Source of the DNA: Edolisoma coerulescens
Taxonomy: Eukaryota > Chordata > Aves > Passeriformes > Campephagidae
Length of the DNA stretch: 64,000 nt
Reading direction: 5' to 3'
Assembly: GCA_013397115.1 (NCBI GenBank)
Contig: VWZW01004694.1
Coordinates: 215,888-279,887, forward strand
A program made the position numbers and the translations under genes. The notes beneath the pieces were generated by a model. The model was not told where the DNA came from and ran no database searches. It was given only the letters and a program-made list of their open reading frames with translations. Position 1 is the first letter of the stretch; every line of letters begins with the position of its first letter. Positions 1 to 12,563 of this stretch are shown here, piece by piece.

Positions 1-3000
1 ACACGCGAAGTTTTAAAAGTAAACAGAAAAAAAAAATTTAATTGCATAACCTCAAAGCTTGCAAAACGCGTGGAGGGAGCAGGTCCCGCGGCCCCAAATC
101 CGCCTGGAAAATAGGAGCGGAGCGATGCCGGTAATCCCGGTGGGCTGTCACCGGCGGGAGCCGTGTCACCGGGTGCTCTCCCTGCTCCCGGGGTGCACAA
201 TAGCGTCATTTTCCAGGTGGCTTCGCGCTCCAAAACCATTTGCCTGTATTTACTTTCCAGCCGCATATTTTGTATTTTATTTATTTCGAACCGGCCCTGC
301 CGATCCAGAATCATTTTCCCCAAAACAAGCTGGATGAGTCGGGCGATCCTGAAATGCTTTCCGTGATCCCTACGTGTGTTTACTTCCATCACGGGATTAG
401 CATCTTCCAGTGCTTGATTACAGAGAAATTTCCATCATTTGGGGTATAAATGGGGGTCATGTAGGAGGAAAAATAAAGCAGCTAAATATACTGGGAACTA
501 AACTTATTTTCTCCCCAAAAAGCAGACCCACCTTCCAAACCGAGGTGTCATCTCTCCTCTCCTTAAATTTGTGTCCAGGTGGAGCAGAAGGCAGGCACTC
601 CATAGATTATGTTCCCTGTTATGTAAAATGCACTTGAATGACAAACTGTAGTTTTCCATGAAACCGGTCAGGATATGGGAGGAACTGCAGGTTTTTTATT
701 TGTTTTGACTGACCATTATATTTTGAACTGGTTTGGGCCACGGCCGTGTTGATGGTTACATCATGTCATGTGTTGTGTACGGGGTGCTTTGTGCCTCTAA
801 AAACAAGGTGAGGAGAAAGCCCCGTTTCTCCGGGGTGGGAAAGTCGGGAAGGGCTCCGGTGCGGGTCGGTCCCGCTGCCTGCGGGGGATAAAACATTCTG
901 GGGGTGGCTGAGGTGTGACGTGTGGCCCTGGGTGCCACCGAGCCTCTGCCGCGCCTGGCGGTCCAGGGATCTGTTTGTGTACAAGCGTTTGCTCTTTAAA
1001 ACCATATCTGTCCTTTTTATAGCCTTTGTTTTCACGGAGGAACCTCTGATGCTCTTCCCCGCTTCAGCGTATCCTCTTGGATTTCCATTCTGGCACGGGA
1101 ACAGCGACGCTGTTCAAGCTGATGATATATTTCTTTTCTTTAATTGAGAAGTCAGCAGCCTTTTAAATCGGCGAAGGGGGCGGTGGAACGGAGCGGGCCC
1201 GGGGGCAGCGAAGGGGAGCCCGGGGAAGCCGCGGGGTGGTGGCGGGCCCGGCTCGGAGCTCGGTTTCCCGGCCGAGGTGTCGCCCCCGCCCGCCCGCTGC
1301 GGGCGGCCCGGTACAGGCGGCCCGGTACGGGCTTTCGGCGCGGCGGGGACGGGACGGTGTTCTCTGCCCTGCAGCCGCGCTGCCAGGGCAGCACAGCTGT
1401 GTGGGGCTTAGTGGATTGATACGCTGCAGGAGCAGTTAATTGTGGAACTTGGTTGTGGGACTGTTATAGCTGATTTGTAATGATTTAGCAATGAGGAATG
1501 ACTTGTGTTCCCTCGTCAGAGGTGATAAAGCAGCAGATGACCAGGCAGATGTGGCTGTGGGTTTCTCTTACGCCTTTTTTCCCCCTCTTTTGCCTTTTAT
1601 TTATTTTTTTTTAATGCTGTATTTCAGTCTCATTTGCTCTCGGAGATCATCCGGTAACCGGAGAGCTGGTGAGATTCTGACATCATGCAAGGCAGGGGTG
1701 AAAACTGAGCGGTTCTGTGACCAAAGTCACTTCCTTTTGCCCTGTTTATAACTTGTGTTTTGGTGAAGGCCACTGCCATTATCTAATGAACGCCTGGAAC
1801 AAAGAGTGTCTCTGGAGTTCCAGCACTCCACCCTTCCCTGCTCAGGCTCCACTTGCTGCCCGTCCTTAGGAACCTCAAAAGGCTTTTCCAGGGAGGATGA
1901 GACTCAATGGACAGCGAGGTAAAGATAAAGCCTGAGGATTCTTAGGCCCAACCCGAGGGAAAGGGTAAAGCTTGGGGAGTGGGAGAAAGGGCAGGCAGCA
2001 CATATTTTGATTTATGGGCCTTCCATATAATTTTCCTCTTCTGGAAAATTACCTTTTTCTGGGACCATTTTTTGAGAGTAGGTCAGTGCTATCTCAGCCC
2101 ATACCCAATTTTGTATTTCCTGTTTGTTTTTTTACTGGACTATGAGAGAAACAGGTGGGCCAACTTAGGCCTAAATGGGAATTTAATTCCTGGAAGGGTC
2201 TCAGGTGGATCACATAGTGATGAGACCAAATAATGAGTAAGTTCTGCACGCCTGCCTCTCTTCCCAGTGTTTATCCTTCCATTAAAAAGAGCTCTGAGCA
2301 CTGGGCAGTAGCAGTGGCAGGTGATCTGAGAAGCTCTGTTTCCGTTGCTGCATTTTATAAATACCATGTCCCTGCTCATGACTTCCAGGAATACAATGTC
2401 TATCTGGAATGAAAAGCAGCAGAGACTCGGTTTGAAAATCGTTCCCTGTAAACAGGAGTTTGGCTGCATGTTTGAGGATGCAGTTTTCTGTGACAAATCA
2501 TTTAAATTGGAATAAAAGCTTTCTGTTCTTTCTCAGCTGGGCCAGGAGTTGTCATACCCAAATCAGCAAGAGTCTGGGTGATGCAGGACTTGAGTAAACA
2601 TAATTCCATTAAACCCTGCGCGTGTCCTCATCAGCCTGAGTTCAGAGCTGTGTTTTTGGAAGAGGAGAGTTTGGATAAGGTCTCGTTCAGGTTTTTTGAA
2701 GTTAGAAAATCAGTCTGGATCTCCCCTGCCACGAGGCGCAGCCAGCAGGTGACTGCCAGAGTTTGGAGAGTGAGACACATGGAGAAACGGGAGATGTTAA
2801 TAGTTGGGAAGACTTAATTCTGGAGAGCACAGTTTTGATAGTGCAGTACCTGAATTTAGTGATGAAACTGTGCTGTTTGTCTGATAAAATGAGGGAAGAA
2901 AGTAACAAAATCACGTCTCAAGAGGGGAAATGGGAGTAGCTGTCAGCCTGAACAGGCCTCGTCCTCATCTGTGCCTGAGTTAATCTCTTGTTGCAAACTT

Positions 3001-6000
3001 ATTTTTTTTCACATTTGGTGGAAAGAAAAGTTTAATTGAAATATATATTTCTATATTGGGAGCTGCTTCAGGCCTCAGAGGCCTTAGCAGAAGGTGGACC
3101 TTAAAGATTTCTCATTTTCAGCTCTCAAACGTTGGGAAACATCTCTCTGAAATCTTTATAACTTCCTGTCAAGGTCTGCAGCGACAGAGGATGTGATGGG
3201 AAGGTTACTCTGAAGTTGCTTTGCACTAAATGAGGAAGAGCAAGCCCAGCTCAGGCTGTAATTACGGCCTGTGAAAAAGAATCTGTGATGTGTGAGTGAC
3301 CATCACCTTCTATTAAACAAGAGTCTCTGCTCTGGAGTTCTTGTCCCCGTGGTTTTGGCTGCTGCCATGGCAGTGGGGGTGGGCTGCAGCCAGCTGAGCA
3401 CTCGCATCCTGAGGAGCCGAGGTCTGAACTCCAGTCAGAATAAAGTGTTTAAACTTGGCTGCCAGGTTGGGCAGGGATCTGGTGATTTGGGACACTTAAT
3501 TCTGATCCTCTCTGGGCTGTTATTTCCTCTTGAGGACATGGCCAGTTATCCCAAGGCACTCCAAAGGACTTTTTGTAGTGACAGTCAATGCCTTGTTCTA
3601 AAATACTAAGTATAAAATGTGAAGTATTAAGGTGGTGCCACTTTATGGGGCAGGGGGTATTAAGAGTTTTGGGAGTTATATGCTTTTGAGCAAAGGTGGG
3701 TATGACTGCACCTAGTGAATGAAAATGTGTCTTTAAAATTAAAAGGCAATTCTGTTTTTTGTTTAACTTGCTCCCTGAGTCCTGAGTTCAGTTTTTCATG
3801 TTTCCTGGGCAACTTGCCCAGATCATGCAAAAGAAAAACAAAATCTTTCTGATACTGGATGGGGGAGACCCGGATTTCACAATTAAAGCTTTTCTAAATT
3901 TTATTTTATTTTATTTTTTTGTCTCTGACAGGCTGCTGCTTTCTGTAGATGTCCCATTATTGTTTTTTGAACCACATTTCTTGTGATTTGACTCTGAACT
4001 GCAACTTTGTTCTGAAGAGTAGTTTAACAGCAATGGGTATTTTTATCTCCAGCCACTTAATTTTCCAGGTGAAGGCATTCTTGCTTTTAATTGTTCACTT
4101 TTCCAGATTTTTTTGGTGGAGATGACAGTAATCTTGCTTTGTGACTTCTGTTTTTCTTTCTGACATCATATTGATGAAACCTCCTTTACCTCAGATGATG
4201 CAATTGATTTGGTTTATTTATATCCAATGAGAATTCACAGGTGTAAGAGAGAATTATTCTTGCGAAAGGAGATCTCAGAGTTGACCAGACCCTGCCACTC
4301 ATGTGGACAAGGAATGTGGAAACAGCAGCTTTTAGTTGAATCTTGAGGGTTTCTCTGCGGAAACAAAAGTAGAGCTCAGTAATATTTCTGGGATGTTCTT
4401 ACTATTACAATTCTTATTTTTCCCAGGGAGATTAGGTGCAAGTCTGTAGTCTAAATAGCTGTGGAATGTACTCGTGTGTGTATTGTAAAAATCTGTGGTT
4501 CTTGTGTATGTTCTTAACCTTTTTTTAATTAATAATAATAAAAAAAAAAAAGCCTGTTTCCCAAATGTGGGTCATTGCAAGCACACAGTCTGCACGTGAT
4601 AACTGGCTTATCAATAAGGTGATCGTCCTGTACTTGCCTGTCACGTTTCCTTAATTAAAGCTTTGAGAGTTGCTTCTCGTGTAAATCCCTTTCTAAATCG
4701 GTAAACACCTGTCTTACAACTGTAAAATGTTGGAAAGTGATAACAAAAGGCACATAGAGAATCTGTTATGCACAACAGTCGTAACTTGGGTAGATGGACA
4801 TTGTGGATGTGGAAAATATTTGTAGGGCTCAGGGAGCTGTTGTGTGTTGTTACCTGCTGAGGTTAGAAACACAGATGATGTGTTTTACTTGCAAAACGAA
4901 GTGTAGAGGGATTTTATTTTAGCAAGTTTGGGGTTTTTTTTGTGTGCTTTGTTTTGGTTTTTTGACTGAAACATATTTGTAACCACACGAATGCAGGAGT
5001 TGGCTGCACTGTTGATTTGTAGTGGGGGAGGAGAGGGGAAGTGGGAATTGGTATAATACTCACTTCCTTCAGGGTAACTTTGCTTTTATTGCTTCTAACA
5101 GCACCTTTGTGTACGTCAGGAAATGGGTGTTGGGGAGGACAGAGCTTTGGGGTGAAGGGGTTTCAGGGTGCAGGAATTTGGGATAATTCCAGGGATTGAA
5201 ACCATAATCCAGGGAAGAGAAATACGTGAGGTGGGTGTGACCAAGCGGTGCAGGGAGGATGGAGGGCAGAGGTGATGGAGCCATGTGGGTGCCACGGTGG
5301 GGTTGATGTCTGGGAGGAGACCAGCTGGTGGGAGAGCACGGACAGCCCTTCCTGAGGCAACCTGGAGTGAGTTTAGACAGGTGCCTCCTGTGTCCAGTGC
5401 TTGGAGCTCCCCATATCTTCTCATGAGCCTCACTGGAAGCACAGTGCCTGGCTCCTCCCCAAGAAACTCAAAACTTCCTGTGTTTGTTTTGGGCTTATTT
5501 TCTGAGGTATTGCACAAAATCATGTGCTTGGAAACCCAGTTCTCCTTTCAAGGTCTGATTGTAAAATTGGGTTTTAGAAGCAGAGGGTGTTGAATAAGTC
5601 AGCATGCCGGGGGATTGTTTTCAGGGGTGTCATGACCCGATGCTGCTCGGGGTGTAGTGTGACTGGGTGTGTTCCTCCTGCCTCCTTTTGACTTCCCATC
5701 ACTGCCTTGGCCTTATTCCCACTCTTCCCTCTGCTCTGTGTTTAAGAAGTTTGAGTGTTGGTGCAGCTGATGTGGAGTTGTGGGTGATGCCCCCTGAGGA
5801 GCCCTGGTGCCTCCGCTGCCTCGGTGGCCGCCCGTGCCCTCCTGGGGACCGAGGGCAGACGGACGAGTTATGGTTACCCTGCTTTTACCTGCTTGCTCCA
5901 GCCTTTCATCTTTGCTCTGTTAATTACTGCTAACTGCCCTGGCAGTGCTCTACTTCTAAAGGGAGAATGAAGATCGTTCATTCAGTATTGGCTCGAGACA

Positions 6001-8825
6001 CGCCGTAATCACCACATTGGCCTTCCAGAAGCAGCTCCTCTTGGATCTTCCCAAGCGAAGTCCGGCACAGGGGTTGTGCCACGGCTGCCGTAGGCAGGGC
6101 TGGAGGTGAGCTGTGGTGGTGGAACTGGAGCAGTGTCCAGTTACTCTGGCAGTTCTCTACTAGCAGGGCCTGTGCCAGAGCAGAAGCCTCTTGGTCCCAC
6201 ATGTGTCACCTTGAGTGCTGGGAATTAAAGACCCTTGGCAGGGAAACAGTGAAAAAAGGGACCTGTGGGTCTGCTAATGCTGATGGGTGACAGCAGTCTG
6301 AGTAGAACTTGCCAGCGTGGTTTGGGTCCCAGGAGCAGGCAACAGATTGGGGATAATTCTTGGAATTATTGTCAGACTTACCAGAATGCTCTGAAAGTTC
6401 CTCAGGCTGTGTGAACGACCTTCCCATTCTATGACCTTTCCTTTTCTTTGTTCTCCTTCCTCAGAGATGCCTTAACACCTTCTCCCCTCCAATTCCCTGT
6501 TAGGAAGAAATTTCTGATAAGTGTAATGCGGCTTTAATAACAACCCAGACTTACAAACAGAGGGAGGGAACATGCTTACAGATGTTCCTTAATGTCTTTT
6601 CCAGGGGTTGCTCATAAAAGTAGAGATCTAATTCAGTGTTAGAGAAGCCAGTGCTGTCCAGCACACAGAGAGTTTATAAGGACTTAAAATAAAAAAAAAT
6701 AGACCAAATAACTTTTGGAGGTCATCTTTAAGCTACTAGAACAAAGCCTTATTCTTAGGGGAGGCTTTCCAGGCTTCCAAAGTATTCTAAATGCTGTCCA
6801 CCCAATGAAAAGAGGAGCCAAGGAGGTTTGCAGTAGCTTAAGAGGAGGATTTTTTGTTTTCAAGTGGGTTTGCTAACCTAGAGAAAAAGGCAGTGTCAGA
6901 GTTTTTCTTCCATTTCCTACTTCTGTTTATTTAAGTTGATGACTGTCCTACAAATTAAAACTCTCTTCAGCCTGGGCATACTCCTGACTGGCTGCAGTGC
7001 AGTGCAAATATATTAATGAAGAGTCATTTAGCACCAAGGGGAGGGTTTTCTGCCCTTTCTGCAGCTGGGTGTTCCCAAAGCCACTGGTAACTGTGGTGGA
7101 GAGCCCTGAGCCAGAGTTGCCTCTGGAAGGGAAACCCACACATTTCTGCAGAACTGGGAACCTGTTAGGGACCGTCACTCCCAGTGTGTGTGTCTCTAGT
7201 GAAGGTCTTGGAAGGAGGCTGGAGTGGAGGAAGTCTTTATTGTGATGGTATTCCTCCCTTCTCTCCCAAGGGTGTCTTAGCTACAAGTGGAAAGTTCCCT
7301 GCAAGTTCCTTTTTTTTCTTTCTTCCCTGAATAGGCATGTTCAGTTTTTATTTATGGACCCAAATGGTGACTTAAATCCATTTTCAGTGAGCATGGCCTG
7401 TTTTGGACCTGGTGAGGGGCTGGCCAGTTGGCCAATGTTTGTACTCATTGGAAACCACGCAGAGCAAATAATTTTGAGCCTTCCCTCCATGGGAATGTGG
7501 GTTTGTTTCTCGAACTCATCTCTGACTTCTCACAAAAATTCAGGTTCTAATACTTTGCTTTTCAGCCTTGATCCCTTTCTGGTCCCTGTTATGGAGAATC
7601 ACCTGAATCTGATGCTTGGGAGCAACTGTGGTACAGCTGGATGAGCCCAGAAACAAAACTGGCTGTGAAATTTTCCTTGTTAAATGTATTAAAACTTTAG
7701 ACAGTCCTCGCTTTTCCTGTAAAGTGGTGTATTAATTTGGTCATTGGGGTGTGTTAATGAACAGCTACAACAAGCTTATGCAAATTCATGTGAAATTAGA
7801 GGATTGGCATATCAGGCAAGAGATCAGGGCAACTTTTTATTATTAAGTTGACATTGAAATATCTTATGAAGATGCTAAATAACTGCAGTAAAAGGAAAAT
7901 CAAGTAACTGTTTCACTGGTGGCACAGCCTGTGCTGTGGGTTATTCGAATGCAATTTAAAAAGGCATTTAAGAACACTGACAGTTTTAGTGGTAAGGAAA
8001 GTGGGTGAATGACCAGAAACTTGAAGGTGTTTGGGAAAAGGCTGCAGTGTAGAGAAAGGAAGAGTCTTTACTAATTTCTCTTAATTTGTCTGCTCTAGTT
8101 GAGTTAAACCCAGGCTTGCTCTGACAGTCAGTGTAGAACTGCTCTGTGCGTGTGTGGGTTAATCTTTATCCATGCTCTTGAAAGAGAAATGGGAATTGCT
8201 AACACTGGAAATCACCTGGCTCATTCGGAAATGTACTTCTGGGAAAGTGGGTTTCATATACACCAGGGAAGCGACTTTCTTGAAATCCAAGTTTCGGGGA
8301 GGTGGTGGGGCTTCTTCAGCCACTGGGAGTTTAAGCATATGGAGATTTGTTCCCCTCAAGCCCTGTCTGTGTTACATGTTATAGTCAAATTTGTCATTTT
8401 TAAGACCCCTGAGCTGCCAGTAGAAGCACTGAAAACTATTTCATAGGTGTAGCTCAGGGATTTTAATGATGGAACTGGTGAGCTGCTGGCATTGAGGAAT
8501 AGGAGCATCCAGAGCTGGAGCTTTCCTGGAGGCCTGGAAGGGTTCTGGGGTGCTCACGGATAAACTGGAAGATGGGAATAGCAGTTACAGACAGGCATTA
8601 ACTTTGGGAGATCCTGAGGGCTGTGTATTCCTGTTTCTGTTCCCAGCTGCCTGGTGCCCGCCTGGCTCCGCTGAGCACGGCTCGGGGCTCCCGGGGGGGA
8701 GGAGGCTGCGCTCAAAGTGGCGAAGCGCAAGCGTCGCGTCCAAGTCTTTGCTGCCGTTGTCCGAAGCGTTTGATTTATTTCCTCCAAGTGCGGTGCCTGA
8801 CGGTGTCTTTGCCTTCCCTCTGCAG
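1..8825. other. Non-coding sequence 5' of first coding exon of KANSL1
   Basis: No reading frame here resembles a known protein, and open frames are short and scattered. Positions 1-1400 are richer in CpG than the rest, peaking at about 1165-1385. From about 1450 to 8500 the + strand is mostly T-rich and AT-rich, as expected for an intron transcribed on this strand, with poly-T and poly-A runs such as 4540-4551. I saw no CR1 tail in this stretch. It is most simply read as 5' flank and/or the first intron of KANSL1, whose first exon is non-coding in other vertebrates. I could not place that exon. A strong donor-like site (AAG|GTGAGG) at 805-813 is the only one I would note, without support. Confidence 0.6.
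1165..1385. promoter_or_regulatory. CpG island, candidate promoter
   Basis: By hand count this stretch holds about 34 CpG dinucleotides in roughly 220 bases and is very GC-rich, while flanking DNA is CpG-poor. It contains several GC-box-like GGGCGG/GGCGGG motifs and no TATA box that I can place. It lies about 7.5 kb 5' of the first coding exon, so it could be the KANSL1 promoter and untranslated first exon. It could also serve an antisense or neighbouring transcript. Short open frames on both strands are GC-rich artefacts. Island status is seen in the sequence; the promoter role is inferred. Confidence 0.5.
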
Positions 8826-8908
8826 GCTGCCCTCGGGAGCGGCAGTGGGAGGCAGTGGAGCTGGCCTCGGCAGCGGGAGAGGCTGGACTTCCCGTGTCTC
8901 TGTGCTGA
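8826..8908 (+). other. KANSL1: KANSL1 5'UTR portion of first coding exon
   Basis: A pyrimidine-rich tract ending in CTGCAG (acceptor AG at 8824-8825) lies 83 bases before the start codon, so the exon probably begins at 8826. The leader ends with a TGA at 8906-8908 directly abutting the ATG and in frame with it. That stop excludes any longer N terminus within this exon. The acceptor assignment is by consensus and has no transcript support here. Confidence 0.7.
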
Positions 8909-10212
8909 ATGGCTGCGATGGCGCCCGCTCTCACTGACGCAGCAGCTGAAGCTCACCACATCCGATTCAAGCTGGCTCCCCCGTCCTCCACCTTGTCGCC
9001 TGGCAGTGCCGAGAGCAACGGCAACGCCAACAGCATCCTCCTGGCTGCCAACGGCACCAAAAGGAAAGCCATTGCTCCGGAGGATCCCAGTCTAGATTTC
9101 CGAAACAACCCTACGAAGGAAGAGCTGGGCAAGCTGCAGCCACTAGTGGCCTCTTATCTCTGCTCGGATGTAACATCTGTCTCTTCAAAAGAGCCTCTGA
9201 AGCTGCAAGGAGTCTTCAACAAGCAGACAGTCCTTAAATCTCACTCTCTCTTATCTCAGTCCTTCTTGAAAACAAGTGATCTGTTGGGGAGGCAACCAGT
9301 GTTGGAATTCACGTTGGAGAATCTAAAAACAATGAGTACTAATAGCCAGCCACCTCTCCCACAAGCGCCTGTGAATGGCTTGGCCAAGAAATTGGCCAAA
9401 AGTACCAATTCAGACCATGAAAACTCTAGTTCTCTGAATGGTGGGAAGTGTGCTCCTCCTTCTGCTGCCCTCCAGACTGTTGACTATAATACAGGAGGTT
9501 CTGAATTGGGGGACTTGAAGACCGGGTTGACCAATTGCACTCTTCCACATAGAAGCCTTGATGCAGAGCACGCAACTCCCTTTAGCAATAACAGCACTGC
9601 AAATAAATCTTCCCTTAATTCCACAGAGCAGCAGTGGGTGCTCGAGGGCAGCAGCGGGGAGACGCGGGTGCCCGGTGTCGCGAGTCGCTCCGACTTCGGG
9701 AGCAGTAAGTTGGAGGAGCAGAAACCTTCTCTGCTGGCTGGTCACCACAGCGCTCTGGACTCCGAGATGAGGACGAGGGCCCTGCTGCGGCGTCAGGCAG
9801 ACATCGAGAGCCGAGCCCGGCGGCTGCAGAAGCGCTTGCAGGTGGTGCAGGCGAAGCAGGTGGAGAGGCACATCCAGCAGCAGTTGGGCGGCTTCTTGGA
9901 GAAAACGCTGAGCAAGCTTCCAGCTTTGGACCCCCTGAGGCATCGGAGCCAGCTGATGTTGACCAGAAAAGCAGAAGCAGCCTTGAGGAAAGCTGCGAGT
10001 GAGACAGTTACTTCAGAAGGCCTGAGTAACTTCCTGAAGAGTGATTCAATATCGGAGGAACTGGAGAGATTCACGGCCAGTGGCATGGCCAACTTGAGAT
10101 CCAGCGAGCAGGCGTTTGACTCGGATGTCACCGACAGCAGCTCGGGGGGAGAGTCGGACGTTGAAGAAGAGGAACTGACCAAAGCAGACCCAGAACAACC
10201 CCATGTACCACT
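8909..10212 (+). CDS. KANSL1: KANSL1 coding exon 1 (residues 1-434 plus 2 bases), NSL complex scaffold subunit
   Basis: KANSL1 is a nuclear scaffold of the NSL (non-specific lethal) complex, which carries the histone H4 acetyltransferase KAT8/MOF. This exon encodes the N-terminal part. The opening MAAMAPALTDAAAEAHHIRF is the conserved vertebrate start. Met1 has T at -3 while Met4 has G at -3 and +4, so Met4 may also be used. An Asn/Ser-rich low-complexity stretch spans about residues 140-285 and is the part that diverges most from mammals. Residues about 291-336 (ALLRRQADIESRARRLQKRL onward) form an Arg-rich coiled coil that is nearly invariant in the family. A second conserved block follows, then a Ser-rich and acidic stretch at about 405-425. 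The exon ends in CCACT|GTAAGT. The split Leu codon is completed by G at 50181. The size matches the unusually large second exon of human KANSL1. Exons 2-6 are annotated separately below. Confidence 0.96.
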
Positions 10213-12435
10213 GTAAGTAGCACTCACTTGTTTCCTTCTGGTGGTGGGGAGCAAGGTGGAAGGTGGCAGATAGAAATACGATTTTTGTAGGAACCCTAAA
10301 TTTTGGATGGTCTTAGGTCAAAGAATTGTTAAAACTAGTTTGGTGTGATTTGCAGCGTGTGCACCACTGAAGATAAAATTCCTCATGCATACTGGAAATA
10401 GTCTTTGGTGTTTGTGGAGCAGCAAGTCGTGGAAATATTGGCTGGCTGGAGTGGTGTGAGCTGCAGATAAAAACCTGGAATGCCATTAGCAGTTGTCTCC
10501 AGGATGCTTTGATCCTGTCTCCTGAAATGAAATGTTTGGTTTTTTACAATGCGAATATTTGTTGTAAACCTGTTGTGTAAAGTAAGGCCGGTCTGAATCT
10601 GTGTAGCTGACAGCGTATTTATGATTGGGGAGTTATTTTATTTGTTAAATGAACTGCCTGGAAAAAAAATACTCTGAAAGGATTTGGTTCAAGTGCCAGT
10701 GGAAGTGTGAAGCAAGTGTGTTCTCTTCTTGAATCTGGGAAATTATTGCTGGGAATTTTCTTCTTGTCTGTGAGTTGCATTAAATGATGACAGCAGCTTC
10801 ATAATTATGTTGTTAGCTGGATGCTGTTTGCATAAGTATTAGGTGTCAATTTGTATGTGGAGGAGGAAGATCCTTCTCAAGGCAAAAGGTCTTGAGACAG
10901 GTCAGGGAAGAAGGGAAGTTTTTGTTCCAAACCCAGAATTTTCCCTGGGAGTGCATACCACAGTATTTTGCAAAAATCTCTTAAAAGGCCATATTCTGTG
11001 TCTAGGCTGTGTGAAATCTTGCTTGCATCAGTAGATGATCTCTTCCACCCTGATGGACCTATTGAACCGAGACCTCAGTCTGTGAAGCATTGCTTTGGTC
11101 GCCAAGAAGCTCCCTGCAGCAGACACAGGGGTCCTGGCTGGAATGCCCAGGGTTTTCCCATCCAGGCTGGAAAAAGTCACCAGGACTTTTGCATTCCTGA
11201 GCTGTCCTGGAATTGTTCAGCTCTCTCTGGAGAAATACCTGAATGGATTTGGATACCTGTTGTCCGGAGTGTGTTAGTGACTGGCCGAGGGCTGCATGAC
11301 ACGGATTTTACTGAGCTGGGTAGATGTGAACAGTGGGCACATGGTAACTTCAGCATCCTCTGAGAACACACTCCTGTGGATGAGTGCTGATAGCCAGATG
11401 TTACAGCTTTTGAACGTCAAATTCCAGCTAAATGTCACATTGTGTTTTGGGATGGTGGCGCAGGATGAATTTCTGCATGTGAAGTCTTAAATGTAGCTTG
11501 AGTTTGGGTTTCTCCCGGTGCAAAGCTGGTGGCTAGCTGATCATGTGATCTCTCCTGGGTGGACATAAAGTGGTTCTTGTGCTATTTAGAAACAAGAATT
11601 TAGTAACTTTATTCCTGTTTTATAACGTCCACAAACTTACTGTTGGCATTAGTAGTAGAATTGCATTTAGAAGTCTTGTAGTAGTTATTGGAAGAGACAT
11701 TTGATTAAAAATCTGTCCAAAATAATACTGAATTTCCCATATTGTGGGTTTCATGGCTTCACGTGTTGTCTAGCAAAGTGAAATTTCTTTGCCACTCCTC
11801 TAATCCCAAGAGGAAGTGCGGCATTCAGAGACACGATGCGTGAAATTCTTTGCTGACTTTTCCGCCCTTTGCGTTAGTCATGCCTTCACGTTCTGAGTAC
11901 TCTTAAAAAGCCAAAGATTTGAAAGCTAATAAAAAGACTGATCCCTCTATTGTCTCTGGGTTCAGAAGCTGGTGTGTATGCACACTGGCATCTAGGCCAG
12001 GCCCACCAAACCTCGTTTAAAGTTGGTGCCTGTGGGTATTCAGTAATGAGCCGTCCCAGCACTGACCGTCCTGTTGGATGAGTGCTGTGACATCGGCCCC
12101 GAGCTCTGGCACTGCCGAGGCTCAGTGCGTGTTGGTGCTTGTTAGTGGAACTCCTCAAGTCAACCTTAAGAGCTGGTACAAGCTTCTGAGCACATCTAAA
12201 TACCATTCTTTTCCAGCAGTGCTAAGAGGCAGGAAGGGGAAGAGACGAGTTTTCCACTGGGAAGCTGCCTTGGGCCAGCTGATGATACAGAGCCATTGTT
12301 GTACGTTAGTGTGAGTGCAGAGGCTGCTCAGGGAGGGCTGGATTTTTTGTCTTTCTGGATTTAGCTATTAGAAGGAAGACATGTACCCTGATTATTTTAA
12401 TTTTGATAGTGAGACGGAGTATCTTAAACGTGTAA

Positions 12436-12563
12436 TGCAGACATTCCAAACCCATCTGGATGCGTTCCTGTGTAACCTGCTTTAGGAGACACTGCCTTGG
12501 CAGGGGCTGGGACTGGGTCATTTCCAGAGGTCCCTTCCAACCCCAGCAATTCTGTGGTTCTGT
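12436..12563 (+). repeat. CR1 LINE 3' fragment
   Basis: This fragment has a CR1 3' end: a 'lysed' older variant with 'ccttggcaggggctgggac' followed by 'ccagaggtcccttccaac' and a 'ttctgtggttctgt' tail. The tail is on the right, so the element is in + orientation. It is 5'-truncated and belongs to a different, older subfamily from the copies at 13.5 and 21.3 kb. Confidence 0.85.

Noticed and set aside
805..813. Strong donor-like site AAG|GTGAGG as end of a KANSL1 first exon
   Set aside because: It lies 5' of the CpG island and no matching promoter is evident, so one consensus match is not enough.
8550..9095. 181-codon open frame in another phase overlapping the start of KANSL1
   Set aside because: It crosses the intron-exon boundary at 8825 and overlaps the conserved KANSL1 frame out of phase; it is a shadow.
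9410..10254. Minus-strand open frames of 153 and 177 codons
   Set aside because: They are antisense shadows of the GC-rich KANSL1 coding exon.
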